The position numbers were made by a program, and so were the translations under genes. The notes below the pieces were generated by a model that worked only from the letters and a program-made list of their open reading frames with translations, was not told the DNA's origin and did no database searches. Of a stretch of DNA of 64,000 bases, positions 44,117 to 55,550 are shown piece by piece; positions within the stretch are counted from its first letter, which is position 1; each line of letters opens with the position of its first letter. Source of the stretch: Fomes fomentarius (lineage: Eukaryota; Basidiomycota; Agaricomycetes; Polyporales; Polyporaceae); contig JABYQN010000005.1 of NCBI GenBank assembly GCA_022606135.1, forward strand, positions 3,078,998 through 3,142,997, given 5' to 3'.

Positions 44117-44689
44117 GTCCAGCTACAGCTGTCGGTTGGACGAACTACCAAGCGTGGAGCGAGAGGAGACAGGCGAAAGAGAGGGTGAGATGGAGAGCTG
44201 ACGGGAAGCTGGATGCTGGTCAAGGAACAAGTCTGACTCTGACGCGCCCATCCAACGCGTCTTGACCTCTGTTCATCATCATCCTTCAGCACCACTCGCT
44301 CACTCGCTCGCATCTTGCTTACTCCATCTGGTCAAGAGCCTGTGTGCGCGCGTGTTCAACGTTCGGACTCAAAGCGACCTCAATGCTATATATGGACCGG
44401 AATGGTCGGACGTGCACGCGCCCAGCGAGGCTGAGAGGCAGACTGATGCAAAGTTACGCTCTGTGTACTTATTACTTATTGGGTGCACCATTCACGAGTA
44501 GTGGAGTTGCAATCAAATTGCAACATGCGTGCCTGTCATGGCACCGTTGACATGCTTCAACGTCGTAGTTAGAGTCACACTTTCATACCACCTCCTCTTC
44601 GTGCGCAAACTGACGCCGTCGGCCCAGGCACTTGAGGGCTCTTCAAAATGTAGGTCGTTCTTCGGCATAGCGACATCACCATGCACACT
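44117..44689. other. TBC gene promoter side, with the dispersed repeat
   Basis: Apart from the repeat at 44296-44505, no feature was recognised. It must contain the TBC gene promoter. Confidence 0.5.
44296..44505 (+). repeat. Dispersed ~200-bp repeat, copy 2
   Basis: This is the plus-strand counterpart of 36917-37118, with the same blocks in the same order. It lies upstream of the TBC gene, between it and the SDR relic. Confidence 0.7.
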
Positions 44690-45140
44690 GGTATTGTAAA
44701 TCCCTGCACCGCAGCAACTTCAAGGTTACTCAAGTCCAGCTTTGGCGGACTCTTTCGCGGGCGAGCGCGTAGCGAGGTGCATGCGTGGAGCGCGTTGACA
44801 ATCTCACCACCACTTGCGAGCGCGACTAAGCCATTGGCAGGAAAGAGACAGAGAGATGGCCAGCTAGAGTCGACCAGAAGAGGAGTCCCAGTGGAAGAGA
44901 GCAAAGACCAGGTCTTATACATGCTGCTCTTGTTTTGTAAGCTCACACTTGAGAACGTGTCCGGCAGGGCGGGCATGCCGGTATTCGAAGACCAACTAAA
45001 TTTGAGGGGAGGAAGGTCATCAACGCTAAGAAGGATTCGACGACGAACGTTCAGTAATAGCATATACTATATGATGAGCAGAGACGACGTCACACTTGAC
45101 TTAGTCACGACAGCCACCACTGTCTCTCCCGACCGTTCTC
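44690..45140 (-). pseudogene. Degraded copy of the neighbouring SDR gene's 5' end and promoter
   Basis: In minus-strand reading it matches the start of the SDR gene at 46708, including its ATG surroundings (the plus strand GGCAGGAAAGAGACAGAGAG resembles 46688-46704) and the arm GGGCGAGCGCG.AGCGAGG. The copy has large internal deletions, including the TGxxxGIG motif region. Similarity continues upstream to CTCTCCCGACCGTTCTC at 45125, shared with 47095, so promoter and coding DNA were duplicated together. Confidence 0.75.
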
Positions 45141-45546
45141 TGGCTCTATGCGTATCTTTTCTTCCCGACTGCCCCGTACTCAGACATGCCTGGAAAATAC
45201 GGACGCCGCCGTGAAGCGTGAACAGAACGTCGCTCACAGGGTCCATCTGTTTGTTCTTCGTCGTCCTCGATAAGGGTCGAGTGGAGCGAAGAGGAGTCTG
45301 AGCGTCGATCCTCGGGCCTCGGGCCTCAGGCTTTGCGACTCTGCCGTGGCTGAGATCCATCGAGCCTCAGCGATGGGTATAGAGTTCAAAGGGCCGTGAA
45401 GGAACAGAAAGAGAGTGACATGAATAAGATAGTAGACATGTCCGCTCGTATCCTCTGCGATAGCATCAGCGAGCCAGCCTGGATCTGAGCTTCTAGATAC
45501 TCACCTGATCTAGGCTGAAGCACCCCTGATCGAAGCGGACGAGGGG
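45141..45546. other. Intergenic, nothing recognised
   Basis: This is the 3' flank of the SDR gene. Open frames are short and not conserved-looking. Confidence 0.5.
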
Positions 45547-46708
45547 CTACATATAAGGCTCGACCTGTTTCTCCAGCCAATCCCATACCTTCTGCTGCTG
45601 CTCCGCGTCGTACGCAGACGGGTTCGGGTGCCCGATCCTTGCCCAAGGACGGAGGTACTGTCCATACCCATCGTCATCAGCGTGAGTTACAAGCGAGAGC
45701 AAGCTAAACTCACCTTTCCGTTGAACGCCACAGCCTCCGGTGCAGTCCCTGCGTATAGAGGAGTGATCGCGCCGTACGGCGTAGGGTATGCGACGAGATA
45801 TTCCTATCGTCCACTTTGTCAGCCTTCTCCCATCCCCAGCCAAGGGGACATCATGCGCGCACTCACCCAGATACTCCAGTACCACGCCTTATCCCGATGG
45901 AAGATCTCGCTGTGGGTGTGCCCCGGGTCGACCGCGACGCTCACGACGTTCTCGCCCCGGTCCACCGCGTGGTTCGCGACGTACGCCGAGAGCGCGATGG
46001 TCGCGAGCTTGCTCTGCGAGTACATCGCGAACGAGCCGAGTTTGCGGCGTTTGTGACTGTCGCCGGTCAGGGTTGTGAAGTCGATGCGCCCGCCTGGGGA
46101 AAGGTAGTTGGCGGGGGAGGAGAGCCAGACGATGCGCGCCGGATCCGAGGAATTAGGTCCTGCAGGGGAGGACGATGGGGGCGACAGGAGAAGGGGATAG
46201 GTGAGGCGGAGGAAGAGGTGGTGGCCGATGACGTTCGTCCCGAACGTCAAATCGTACTTTTGCGCTGTGAGTTGGTCTATGGGCGGGCACATGATCCCCG
46301 CGTTGAAGAAGAGGATGTCTATGTGTGACTCTCGTCTACCATACACGTCTCTCAGCGTCACACTACATCCGGATAGAATGCAAGGATGACTTACCCGAGC
46401 AGGTCTCGCGCGGAGTCCCGTACAGCAGCAAAGTCGCTCAAATCCAGTTTTAGGTACACTGCCGTCTTGCCCGTCTCTTTCGCGAGGACCTCGATTGCCT
46501 TCTGGGCTTTCTCGGGCGAGCGCGCAGCGAGGTATACTCGGGCATTCTTGCGGAGGAGCGCGGCGACAATCTCGCGGCCAATTCCGGTGTTAGCACCAGT
46601 TACGAGCGCGACCTTGGCTGAGAGATCAGGGATGTCGTCTGGCGTCCATTTTGGACGCGGTGGGGGGAAAGCAGCCTTGAGCCATTGCCAGGAAAGAGAT
46701 AGAGACAT
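45547..46708 (-). CDS. Short-chain dehydrogenase/reductase (WWOX/retinol-dehydrogenase-like)
   Basis: ATG at 46708 starts MSLSLSWQWLKAAFPPPRPK, then the nucleotide-binding TGANTGIG and YLAARSPEKA. LDLSDFAAV precedes an intron at DLL/. The second exon holds ILFFNAGIM (the NNAG motif with Phe-Asn), FGTNVIGHHLFLRLTYPLL, IVWLSSPAN (catalytic Ser), and YSQSK (catalytic Tyr and Lys), then DPGHTHSEI. Short 3' exons encode PYGAITPLYAGTAPEAV and end at VEPYM. Arg near the start of the second strand suggests NADP use. Substrate is unknown; this class reduces or oxidises retinoid-like or other hydrophobic alcohols and ketones. Confidence 0.9.
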
Positions 46709-47123
46709 GGCCAGCGTCGACGGGAAGAGGGTGGAGACTAGCTGAAGATCAATGTCGGTTCACTTATAAGTTGGGCCTGTGATTTGCTTGCTAAGTGATA
46801 CATGCTGTTGTCGACCTGAAGTGATGTCGATGAGCAACACGATGCGGCATTGTGAGCGACTCCATTCGGGCAGTTCAGAGACAGGACTGAGAGCATACGG
46901 GCGTGGTGTGATACACTAGTCAATCTGAGAGAAGGAAAGTCAGAAGAGCTAAGAACGCGAAGACGGATCGGACGTTGAGTACACATTAACCGCCAAGACT
47001 CTGACAAGCGTCTATGGAGCAGCGCCCGGCAACCTTGAGCTGGCCTTGAGCTGTCCACGACGGTCACAACGTCCCTGACGACGTCTACTACTCTCTCCCG
47101 ACCGTTCTCGTGCGAGAGTAGAC

Positions 47124-47450
47124 ATGTCCGCTCCCTCCAGACGCCCCACCCAGGTCACACATCCTCTCCCGCTCAGCTCGACTTTGCACGACCTTGCCCT
47201 CCTCCGTGCTTCCGACCTCGACTTTGCTTCCCTCCTACCCACCTCCTCTCAACAACCGGACGCGAACGCAGACACAAACTCTGCCGAGGACGCTCTTGTC
47301 GAGAAATCCGTCCAGCGATCTCTGGAGTTTTCGCGTGAAGCTCGGACGGCGCTCAAGCTCCTGCACTCGGACGCGGTCGAGCGGGAGGGTGCGAGAGTGG
47401 AGGAGGTGCGGGGTCGCCTCGAGGACGTCGTGTCTGCGCTCGATGCATGA
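47124..47450 (+). CDS. Small hypothetical coiled-coil protein (108 aa)
   Basis: The single-exon frame starts with ATG at 47124 (MSAPSRRPTQVTHPLPLSST) and ends at 47450. The first half is Ser/Pro-rich; the second is a helix with hydrophobic spacing (ALVEKSVQRSLEFSREARTA and EEVRGRLEDVVSAL), suggesting a subunit of some larger complex. It is divergent to the SDR gene, about 415 bp away. I do not recognise the family; coding bias in the helix and the compact single frame support it being real. Confidence 0.6.
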   Translation: MSAPSRRPTQVTHPLPLSSTLHDLALLRASDLDFASLLPTSSQQPDANADTNSAEDALVEKSVQRSLEFSREARTALKLLHSDAVEREGARVEEVRGRLEDVVSALDA

Positions 47451-48968
47451 CCGGTGTACCAGGCTCGCATCGGCGTGTGCTGCAGATCTAGGGCTGATGT
47501 GTCGCTCGCCGTTGGCTGTCCACCTCCATAGTAGCATAACACATTCTTTGCACGGTCTTCCAAACAAAGATTTTCACTCCCCACCTATAACGAACTCATC
47601 GCTGCACGGTCGCCCAAGAAGGGCTAGAAGGCAATTGAGGAGACAGGCAAAGCGGCAGAGCACATGTGCGGAACTCTGCGCGAGAACTACTACGGTCGTA
47701 AGTCGACCTTGCATGCCCACCCTCCATCCAGTCTGATGACTGACAGGCGTGGCGTGTATCGCAGACAACACTCCTCGCCCATAGACGCACGACGGCCAGG
47801 TCAAACGAAGTCAACTCTCAAATATCAGGACCCGTGTTGCATCCTCACGCAATTCACAACTGTAACCACGCTCTTTCTACTAACCCTGAATATCATCCAC
47901 CTACGACCTGGCGCTGCAGCGAACGAAACGCCCATCTGGTCGAAGCGAGCATGCCTGGTTCTCGGCAACTGAAATGTCGTCGACATGGAGTTGGATCACG
48001 CAAAGCTACTCCACTGACGACAGGCTACGTACCATTCACGCACGTGTGTCCGACCGGTCTTTGTATGTTTCGCGTACAATACAATCCGTCGCATACCCCC
48101 ACACTGGAATCATGTCGATCGCTCCGTTCCAGTGATCCCGGCTCGTTCCAATGACCCCGAGTCCGTCAGTGAAAGTGAGGACTGGAAGGTGTGGCCGTTT
48201 CCTCTCCCGTATCTGCTTACCATGACCGAATCTCGTCTCGACAGAAACGCGTGGTGATGCCCCACGCATGTTACGGCTGAAGGACGCGTACCTTGCAAAG
48301 AACCCTCCAGCGCGACACGTTTCTGGACCAATCGGGGGATGCCAAGCGTTTCAGCACAACGTTTGATGAGGACCTTGAGTTTGCGCACGAACAAGGGGAG
48401 ATACTTATGAAAGGATGGCTGCAAAGTTGAAGTATACCGACGGTGCCACGTCGGGCGTGTGTACAAGGTTCTGAATGTGTTATGGTTATCCCAACCTCTG
48501 CGCGACCACGACCAGCCGTGTGTCCCAACCCTCCTGATACTTCCTATGCTTTTCAATGTCCATTCACAACTCTAGCGCGTTTCAACGTGAATCGCCGTTG
48601 AGGCCACACCGTTTGCACCTGGGTGTATCCGTCTCCGGTAGATGGGCCGGCCGTCCGTCGTCGATTGACCTGGAAATCCACCTCCAGTAGCACAATGCGT
48701 CCCTTCTGCGAACTTCCGTGGTCTTCGAATTCCTACCAAGGCTTTCACTCTCCACTGCATTCTCTTGAGCGGGGCCCTCGGTGGGGCCACTTGGCCAAAC
48801 GCGGCTCGACCCACTCCGTGACGACTCGTCTCCACCCCGCCAGCCGATTATCTTGCTCCAGCCCTCCTCTCCACCTCTTCGATTCAGACAACCCGTCTTT
48901 GTGGGCGCAACTCTCCGTGGAGCTCTGTGGTGTTCATTGTTCAAACGCAATGTGCGCGTCTTTGCTCA
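47451..48968. other. Long intergenic stretch, nothing recognised
   Basis: About 1.5 kb contains only short frames on both strands, without motifs, splice-consistent exons or repeats. It probably includes the long upstream region of the Con-6 gene. Confidence 0.5.
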
Positions 48969-49000
48969 TGACGTCAGTCTCGTCGTCCATGGCTATATAG
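48969..49000 (+). promoter_or_regulatory. Con-6 promoter: palindromic CRE and TATA box
   Basis: A perfect TGACGTCA (48969-48976) lies 17 bp upstream of a TATATAG box (48994-49000), about 110 bp before the ATG. TGACGTCA is the established ATF/CREB-type site. An imperfect tandem of CATCTTTCACCCACA follows in the predicted leader (49062-49095). Confidence 0.65.
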
Positions 49001-49110
49001 CAGGGCTTCGACAGTCCTCAGTGCTCACAACGCAGAACTCAGACGCTTCTCACGTACTCAACAACACATCTTTCACCCACACATCTTTCACCCACACCTA
49101 CACCCATAGC

Positions 49111-49701
49111 ATGTCTTCCGCACATGGTGTGTACTCAGGCTTCATTCTTCTTCCTACGAAATAATGCGTCTTACCTTCTATTTGCAGAGTCCCGCGTTGC
49201 CGCGGGTCTCAAGGCCGCGATCAACAACCCAAACGTCTCCGAGGACGCCAAGGAGCGTGCTCAAGAGCGTCTCGAGGACATGAACACCAATACTTCGTAC
49301 GCGGCGTCCGGTCCCGGCGGCTACGACGCGACCGGGCATGAGACCAACCGCGTCCTTGGTGGATACAAGGCCACCTTGCACAGTATGTCACCCCCTTTCC
49401 GGATTATCGCGTTCACCTGTAAATGATGCACTGTAGACCCCAATACGAGCGCGGAGGCGAAGGAGCACGCGCGTGAGGTCCTCGAGGGTGAGAGCTACTC
49501 TGGCGGGGGCGGCCAAGAGGACCTCCACCAGACCCGCGTGAACGCTGGGTACAAGGCTGCTTTGCACAGTAAGTCTCCTTCGCCCGCGTACGGTCTTGGA
49601 AGATGGGATGCTGATGATGCGTCGTCGGTGTAGACCCTAACGTGAGCTCTGAGGCGAAGGAGCACGCCAAGGAATATCTCGACGAGCAGGGTGAGCTGTG
49701 A
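49111..49701 (+). CDS. Conidiation-protein-6 (Con-6) family protein
   Basis: ATG at 49111 starts a 16-nt coding exon (MSSAH/E), followed by exons from 49187 and around 49440 and 49640, to a TGA at 49699-49701. Three Con-6 repeats are present: LKAAINNPNVSEDAKERA, KATLHN/PNTSAEAKEHA and KAALHN/PNVSSEAKEHA. The second and third repeats are each split by an intron at the same place in the Asn codon. The protein is small, hydrophilic and rich in Glu, Ala and Asn. In ascomycetes con-6 is induced in conidia and by stress or light; here a CRE and a TATA box sit upstream. Molecular function is unknown. Confidence 0.9.
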
Positions 49702-51700
49702 GCTCGCCCTTCGCTCTTTCCTCCCTTCTACGGACCGTCGTCCCTGCCGCACGGTAGAAATTGGTGGACGTTGCTGGATTTTGGTCAGAAGTAAACGGTT
49801 CTTGTAATGTATTAGCATAATTGGATTGCATGTTCTGAGCGTTCTCTACGGATCTCCCGGTCGTCCACTTAATTGGTTTGTTGGGAGTTGCTCCGGTGAA
49901 CTGGCATATATCTGAGTAGTTGCATACCCTTGCCACTCGCAGTGTCGCCTTGATGAAGCGCCGAGTGGAAGCTTCCCAGCGCCGTCATCGCCACGCAACT
50001 GTCTGGATGGCACGCATGCTGTACTCCTGACAAAGCCCTCGTTGGAAGTCACGTCAAGTACACAAGTATGTCAGGACTGGTACGACGTGAGAATGGATCG
50101 ACGCAAGGTGCGCAAGTCTTGGCATTTTACAAATGTGTCAGGGCTACTTCGTCGAGCATGGACTTGCATACTTGTCAACGTGATTGACCCGACTCGGCCC
50201 GGGATTCACCTACAAGAGCTAGATGACCATTGACAAATGAATACGTACGATCTCTCCTCTAAGTCCCAACGCCCCGGTCGCGCGAGCCGCTGCACTGGCA
50301 TTCCCCGGACCCGAGTAAATGTCGTAACGAGGGAAATATTACTGCTTCAGGTCCTTCTATGTTGCGTACGTGCGTTTTGGACCGGGTTGCAACAGTCATC
50401 GTGGAGCCCACACCGTTGGCTTGACCTCACTGCCTGGCAGTGCCTGGCGTCGCAACGTACGAACGCCGGCATGTAGCAGTACGTATAGGTGGATCTCACA
50501 TCAGGTGTATGCACGGCCCTGAAACATTTTACGTACCGCGCTCAAGGTGGGGGCCGACTGAATTTGACAGACACGGTCTGCATGACTGTTCCAGCGTGAC
50601 AAAGGCATAAGACTCAACGACCGTTGCAGCTGCCAAGGATGACTCTGGTCTCCGACCATGGAACACAGAGGGACTGGTCGGACTACTGGCAAGTCGCTCT
50701 ATAGACTCTCGGACGGGCCTGAGTGAGGTGGTCGGGTCGTAAGCCGTTTGGAGCTTTCATCGGATACTTAGATGGACTCGTATTGTGCCATGCTCGCCAC
50801 CGATGCTCGTCTACGTAAGTAGGTAGAAGATTAGTCTGACATCTCCATCTCAGTCGGCGCCGCCCGCGTAGACGATACCTATTGAACCTGCAGGGCCGAG
50901 GAAGCCTCCCCGTCAGCCTAAACAGCTTGTCGCACGATGATTCCGGACGTGCACGTACACCCCACAGTGTCAGATGCAGATTACCGACGGCCGTGATCAC
51001 CTAGGTCCTAGATCGATGGAAGACGTGAGTATGGTGTTGAATGAACGGCTTTTAAGGGACATACGCGCGCTACATTTCGACCCCGCATGCTCGTGCTCGT
51101 GATCCGGTCTCGGGCGTGGGTGTGTGGGATGGCCTTGCGCATTCAACGACAATCAGTGGAACTCGACTTCTGGAGACGTCTGACGCAGATGTCGGGTAGA
51201 CGCTAGAAAGGACAGAAGACACATGTACCTGCCGAGAGTTGAAGCGGTTGAGACTACGAAAAGCAAAGCGGATGAATAACGACGACACGATGCTAGAGCG
51301 GGTCCGGATAGACATGGGTGTGGTGGGCGTAGTACAATGTGGGATAATGTAAGTAGGAGTTGTTGGGGCCGGAGAGTTCAGAGTACATGTTGTAGATATG
51401 TGGGGTGCGGCATGGAGGGTATAACATCTATTGACATGAAGTGTGTTAGGTGAATCAACTCTTCGCGATGTGTTTTCGTAATGCGTGGGATGGTGAGCGC
51501 GTTGTTGGGAACTGACGTGTAGGCGTTGCATAGCGTAGTGTAAATGTAGTGATGTGTAAACCGACGACGACACCGTAAACCCAAAGGCTGCACGCACGGA
51601 GAGGAGGAAAACAATCTCAGACAAACAGGCGGATGGATCGCATCGCCATACGATGCTGGGGAAGCACCGTAAGCAGGCGGGCATAATAAACACCGACTGC
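49702..51700. other. Long intergenic stretch, nothing recognised
   Basis: Two kilobases with only short, featureless frames. It is the convergent interval between Con-6 and the first FAD monooxygenase gene. Confidence 0.5.
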
Positions 51701-53875
51701 TCATGCCTCCCCGGCGGCGCCTGTGTGATCGGAGGAGGTGGTGTGGAGGTTGACAGCCATAGGTGTCAGATCGAATATCCGCGCGGCGCGCTCCTGCGTC
51801 AGGCCCCACCGGACCCACCAATTGTCTGCCTCGTCTTCCGGATCGTACGCAAAAATATCTTCAACCGCCTGTTGCAAGTCCACGTGTCAGCACCTTCCCC
51901 CTGCGTCCTGCGCCCCGCCCAGGAAGTACGGCCCTACATGGGAGAACCGGACACGCCCAACGCACCTGTATCATCTCTTCACTCGTGTCATATCCCTTCC
52001 CTAACGTCCGAATTCCCTTCTCAGCCCGCTCACGTAGCTCCTGATTGCGTGCCTCGGCTATGCCGGGTGGGAGTGAAATTGCAAAAATGTTGCTCTTCGC
52101 GGAACGCATGACTTGCTCGACTCGGTCTGCACGAATTTCCTGGAGCGCGCTCAGGAAACTTGAAATTTGTTCTCTTCTGTGCAGATGCGAAAACAGGCGG
52201 CCGAGTGCCGCAGCGTCGCCTACTGCCATGCCGACCGCGTAGTGCGAGCCGGTCTATAGGTGTGTAGCGTTAACAGGGCGGGGGGTGTGGGGGGGATCCG
52301 TCAACCCTAGCGGCATGAATAAGATTCAGGGAATTTGCTTACCGGTATAGGGTGAGCTGCGTCGCCGATAGCGAGTATGCGGCCGTTGGGATGGACCCAG
52401 TCTTCTAGTGCTGGTCGCTCGACCATCGGCATAGTCGTAATCTGTCCCACTTCCCTTGCAAGCGCAGTCAATCTATCACAAGGCAGCCGCGTTAAAACCT
52501 TACGTATTGCTCCAAGAGATCGCGGCACGCACCGTGGATCACACTCGCCAATGCAGCTCAGGAGCTCCTCCGATGAGCTTTCCCTCAGGGAACGGTCTTT
52601 GGATTCGTATTCGGCGTAAACGTATAGCGAAAAGCTGTTCACGCCAGTCAAGGTCTCTCTCTGCGATGGTGAGTGTGGGCGTATGGGATGTGAGAAGGGC
52701 GATCCAAGGTCCAGGGCATCTGTTGAAGGGCTCACTATCGGGAACCCGATTGCTCCAAAGGTGGGTGCGAACCAAGTGAGGATCATGCCCTACAGATACG
52801 ACGGTGAGCTGGACCAGATGGGGTTTCGAGCGGCGCTGAACGTACTGTCTTCTTCAAATCGTTAATCATCTCCATTACGGCTGCGTCGTTGGCAACACCG
52901 GACTCTGGGATGAGAGCACTACCGAACGCACAAAACAGCGATGAGTGCATGTTTCGAAAACGGACGCCCGAAGAAGATGAGGATTCACTTGAAGAACTGC
53001 AAACCAGTGGGTACTTCGACTGCGTCCTGTCCCAAGCCATGGAGAAGATGTTGCCGGGAGGTCCGGTTGGGCATGAAGTTACCGTCGGCGCCGATGACAA
53101 CATCCCCGGTGACGACCTCGCCAGACTCGAGCGTAACGGACGGCCGTTCGGGGTCAGCAAGAATGCCAACGACTTTGGCATCGGTGCGGAGGATGGCGCC
53201 GTGTTCGCGAGCCGACTCGGCTAAGATGCGGCGGAAGTCGGAGTACTGTTAGGCGAAGAACGCGAGGGGGGCGTTGCCAAGACACGTTCAGATTAGAACA
53301 CCGGATGCGGGTGAGCGCAGGTGAGCGTCTGTGGCGTACGGGGAGAGAATAAACGCGGGAGGTACGCACATGGAGGAGGATGAAGTCTCCGCCGGTCTCT
53401 TCCAGCACGTCTTGTTCCCACTCCTGCACGCCCGTTGTGGTTCCCGTATGGTCTAGATAGGGTGTTCGAAGGATGAAGGAAGAGAGCAAGAGAAGGAAAT
53501 ACTGACAATCAGCGTACATTGTTCCTGTGTTCTTGATTGAGCATTCGCGTAGACGCTCCTCCATTCCCCATCGATACAAGACCTTGGTTGCATTGGGTGG
53601 AATACGTGCACCGCTGCCTAGATTGGTCTGGGAGAGGAGGGAGATATTGGAGTTAAGTGTAGGGGGCAACTGAAAGCACTCACGCTCTCGTATGATGGTG
53701 TATCGTCGAGGACGGTGACTTTATGACCACATCGAGCGAGAGCAATGGCAGATGTAAGACCACCTGCGCCTCCACCGACTACGACGAAGTCGATAGGGAA
53801 GAGATCAGGAATGCGCTGCGACTCCAAGTCCCGTGAGCGTTTGAGGACGGCTAGAGTTGCAGATGGCCTTACCAT
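51701..53875 (-). CDS. FAD-dependent monooxygenase (salicylate-hydroxylase-like), copy 1
   Basis: ATG at 53875 is followed at once by GTAAGG; splicing a 57-nt intron gives M/RIPDLFPIDFVVVGGGAGG. The flavin motifs are all present: GGGAGG, VVIGADG and AIGDAAHP. TNLGSGARIPPNATKVLYRW and WVHPNGRILAIGDAAHP match copy 2 closely, as does HLHRREQISSFL. The C-terminus (DPEDEADNWWVRWGL) ends at 51701. Around 52790-52860 the frame needs an intron GTACGT..TAG, which deletes some 20 residues present in copy 2; otherwise a frameshift must be assumed. It should hydroxylate an aromatic or related substrate with NAD(P)H and oxygen, but the substrate is unknown. Many introns; exons are short. Confidence 0.78.
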
Positions 53876-55550
53876 ATTGTGTCGTGAAAAGGCGTGAAGT
53901 CGTTAGAGAGGCGGGGACGCGATCGATGTAGGCTGGGCGGAGTGTGAGTGAGTGAGGAGAGAGCAAGTGGGGAGAGAGGCTCGCTGACAATTTGAATCCG
54001 AGTTATGGGCAGGCCGATCCTCGGTTAACTGCAGATCTGCAGAGATCTTTTTCGATGCTTCCATCCGGCGCATGAGGCCTTTTGTTACAGGGCCTCCTTC
54101 CATAACATGTCTTCCGCGCTCTACGTAACGGGCGGCCCACGTCTCCGACTCGCCGTCGCTGGTTCGCACACCCAAACAGAGACATGCCCGACAGACGTAA
54201 CAACTCGCCGCGTGAGGCTTCACTGCATCGTCAGCTTGGCTTGAGACTCTGACAGTGACGCAGCTCAACTCACCATCACTCTCCAAATATGTAGCTCAGT
54301 GCTCGCCTTGACGTCGTAAGTCTCCATACATGTTCTTCCCGCGGGCAAGAAATCTGCTTGCGCTGAAGCGTGAGGCGTGTCATCGAATGCAAGGGCGTGC
54401 ATTGGGATGGGGTGATGACCTATTAGTGCACAATTTCCCCCGCCATTGGTAAGTAACAAGCGTGCTGTACTCCCTGTACTACACGCAGGTAGCTGAGTGT
54501 AATGTAGATAGTCATATGTAGTCTGGGGATTACTTAGCAGGTACCAACCGCTTGTTCGGTTGGTCTACTTAGCGCCCAAAGGGTGTCTCCTAGGGAACGT
54601 GTCTCCACGGACTCGTGCATCAGCAACTCTAACTTTGGAATCTACTCCCCGGCAAATTTCGAATTTGAGGAGTATGTACTTATCGACACTCTTGATGCAC
54701 GACTCGAGTCTGCAAGTTGTAAAGGCGATCCTCCAGCCCTAACAGGGGCGACATACGCTGCGCTACGTACGAGATTCGCCACTCATCAGCATTCAGTAGT
54801 CTTGGGCGCACACTGCCGGATGCGCTGCAGCGTAGCAAACCTTCTCCGGCACTGTGATACACCCGTGAGATGGAGTCTGACCGTTCCACCGCACATGTTA
54901 GCTCTTTTTCATCTAGACATAATAGGACAAGAACGTGCTCGAGCTGAGGAGGTGGGCTATCGGAGATGTTCCATGTCAGGTTTGGGCCATGACCGGACGG
55001 GACGCAGGTTATCTACCTCATGCGCATGATTCTCTTACCCTGCGCGGTCAGTGAGAGTTCGTCTCTCCGAGTTCGAGCAAACACAGCGTGTGCATGAGCC
55101 ATGAGGGGCAGGCAACGGGCCCGGTGCTCGGAGGCATCACGTCATTCTGTGGAGAACTGAGAACATTCGGCACTTGCAGCAAGAAAGATACTTACGTTAC
55201 CGACCCGCCCGTTGGACGTTTAGGAGAATCAGTCTGAGCAGGCCCGATCGTAGCCGTTAGGACGTCCGAAACCTTCTAATTATTCGCTACCACGCTCTTT
55301 CTGACGGATGAGGACGATCGAGTGGAACAGTACGCGGTTCGAGGAAAATGGAGAACACCACGCAACGCGCTGAAACTTTCAAGCGAGCGGGAGCCGTACA
55401 GGCGAAAACATGATAAGATTACAAGAGACAGCAAAGCAGGATAAGAAGGCGCACCAGTCGCTGACTCGGTGTACATAGTGTACACCACACGGACACCATA
55501 TGAGAACCCCCCTCCCCCCGGGGCCGACCCTACGCCTCGACGATGACCGC
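53876..55550. other. Intergenic between the two FAD monooxygenase genes
   Basis: About 1.7 kb of featureless short frames. No remnant of a third copy was seen. The upstream part holds the promoter of copy 1. Confidence 0.5.

Noticed and set aside
43206..44201. 331-codon plus-strand frame opposite the TBC gene
   Set aside because: It mirrors the low-complexity Ser/Glu/Pro N-terminus of the TBC protein; its own translation is Ser/Gly-rich without motifs, while the minus strand has a splice-consistent gene with TBC catalytic fingers.
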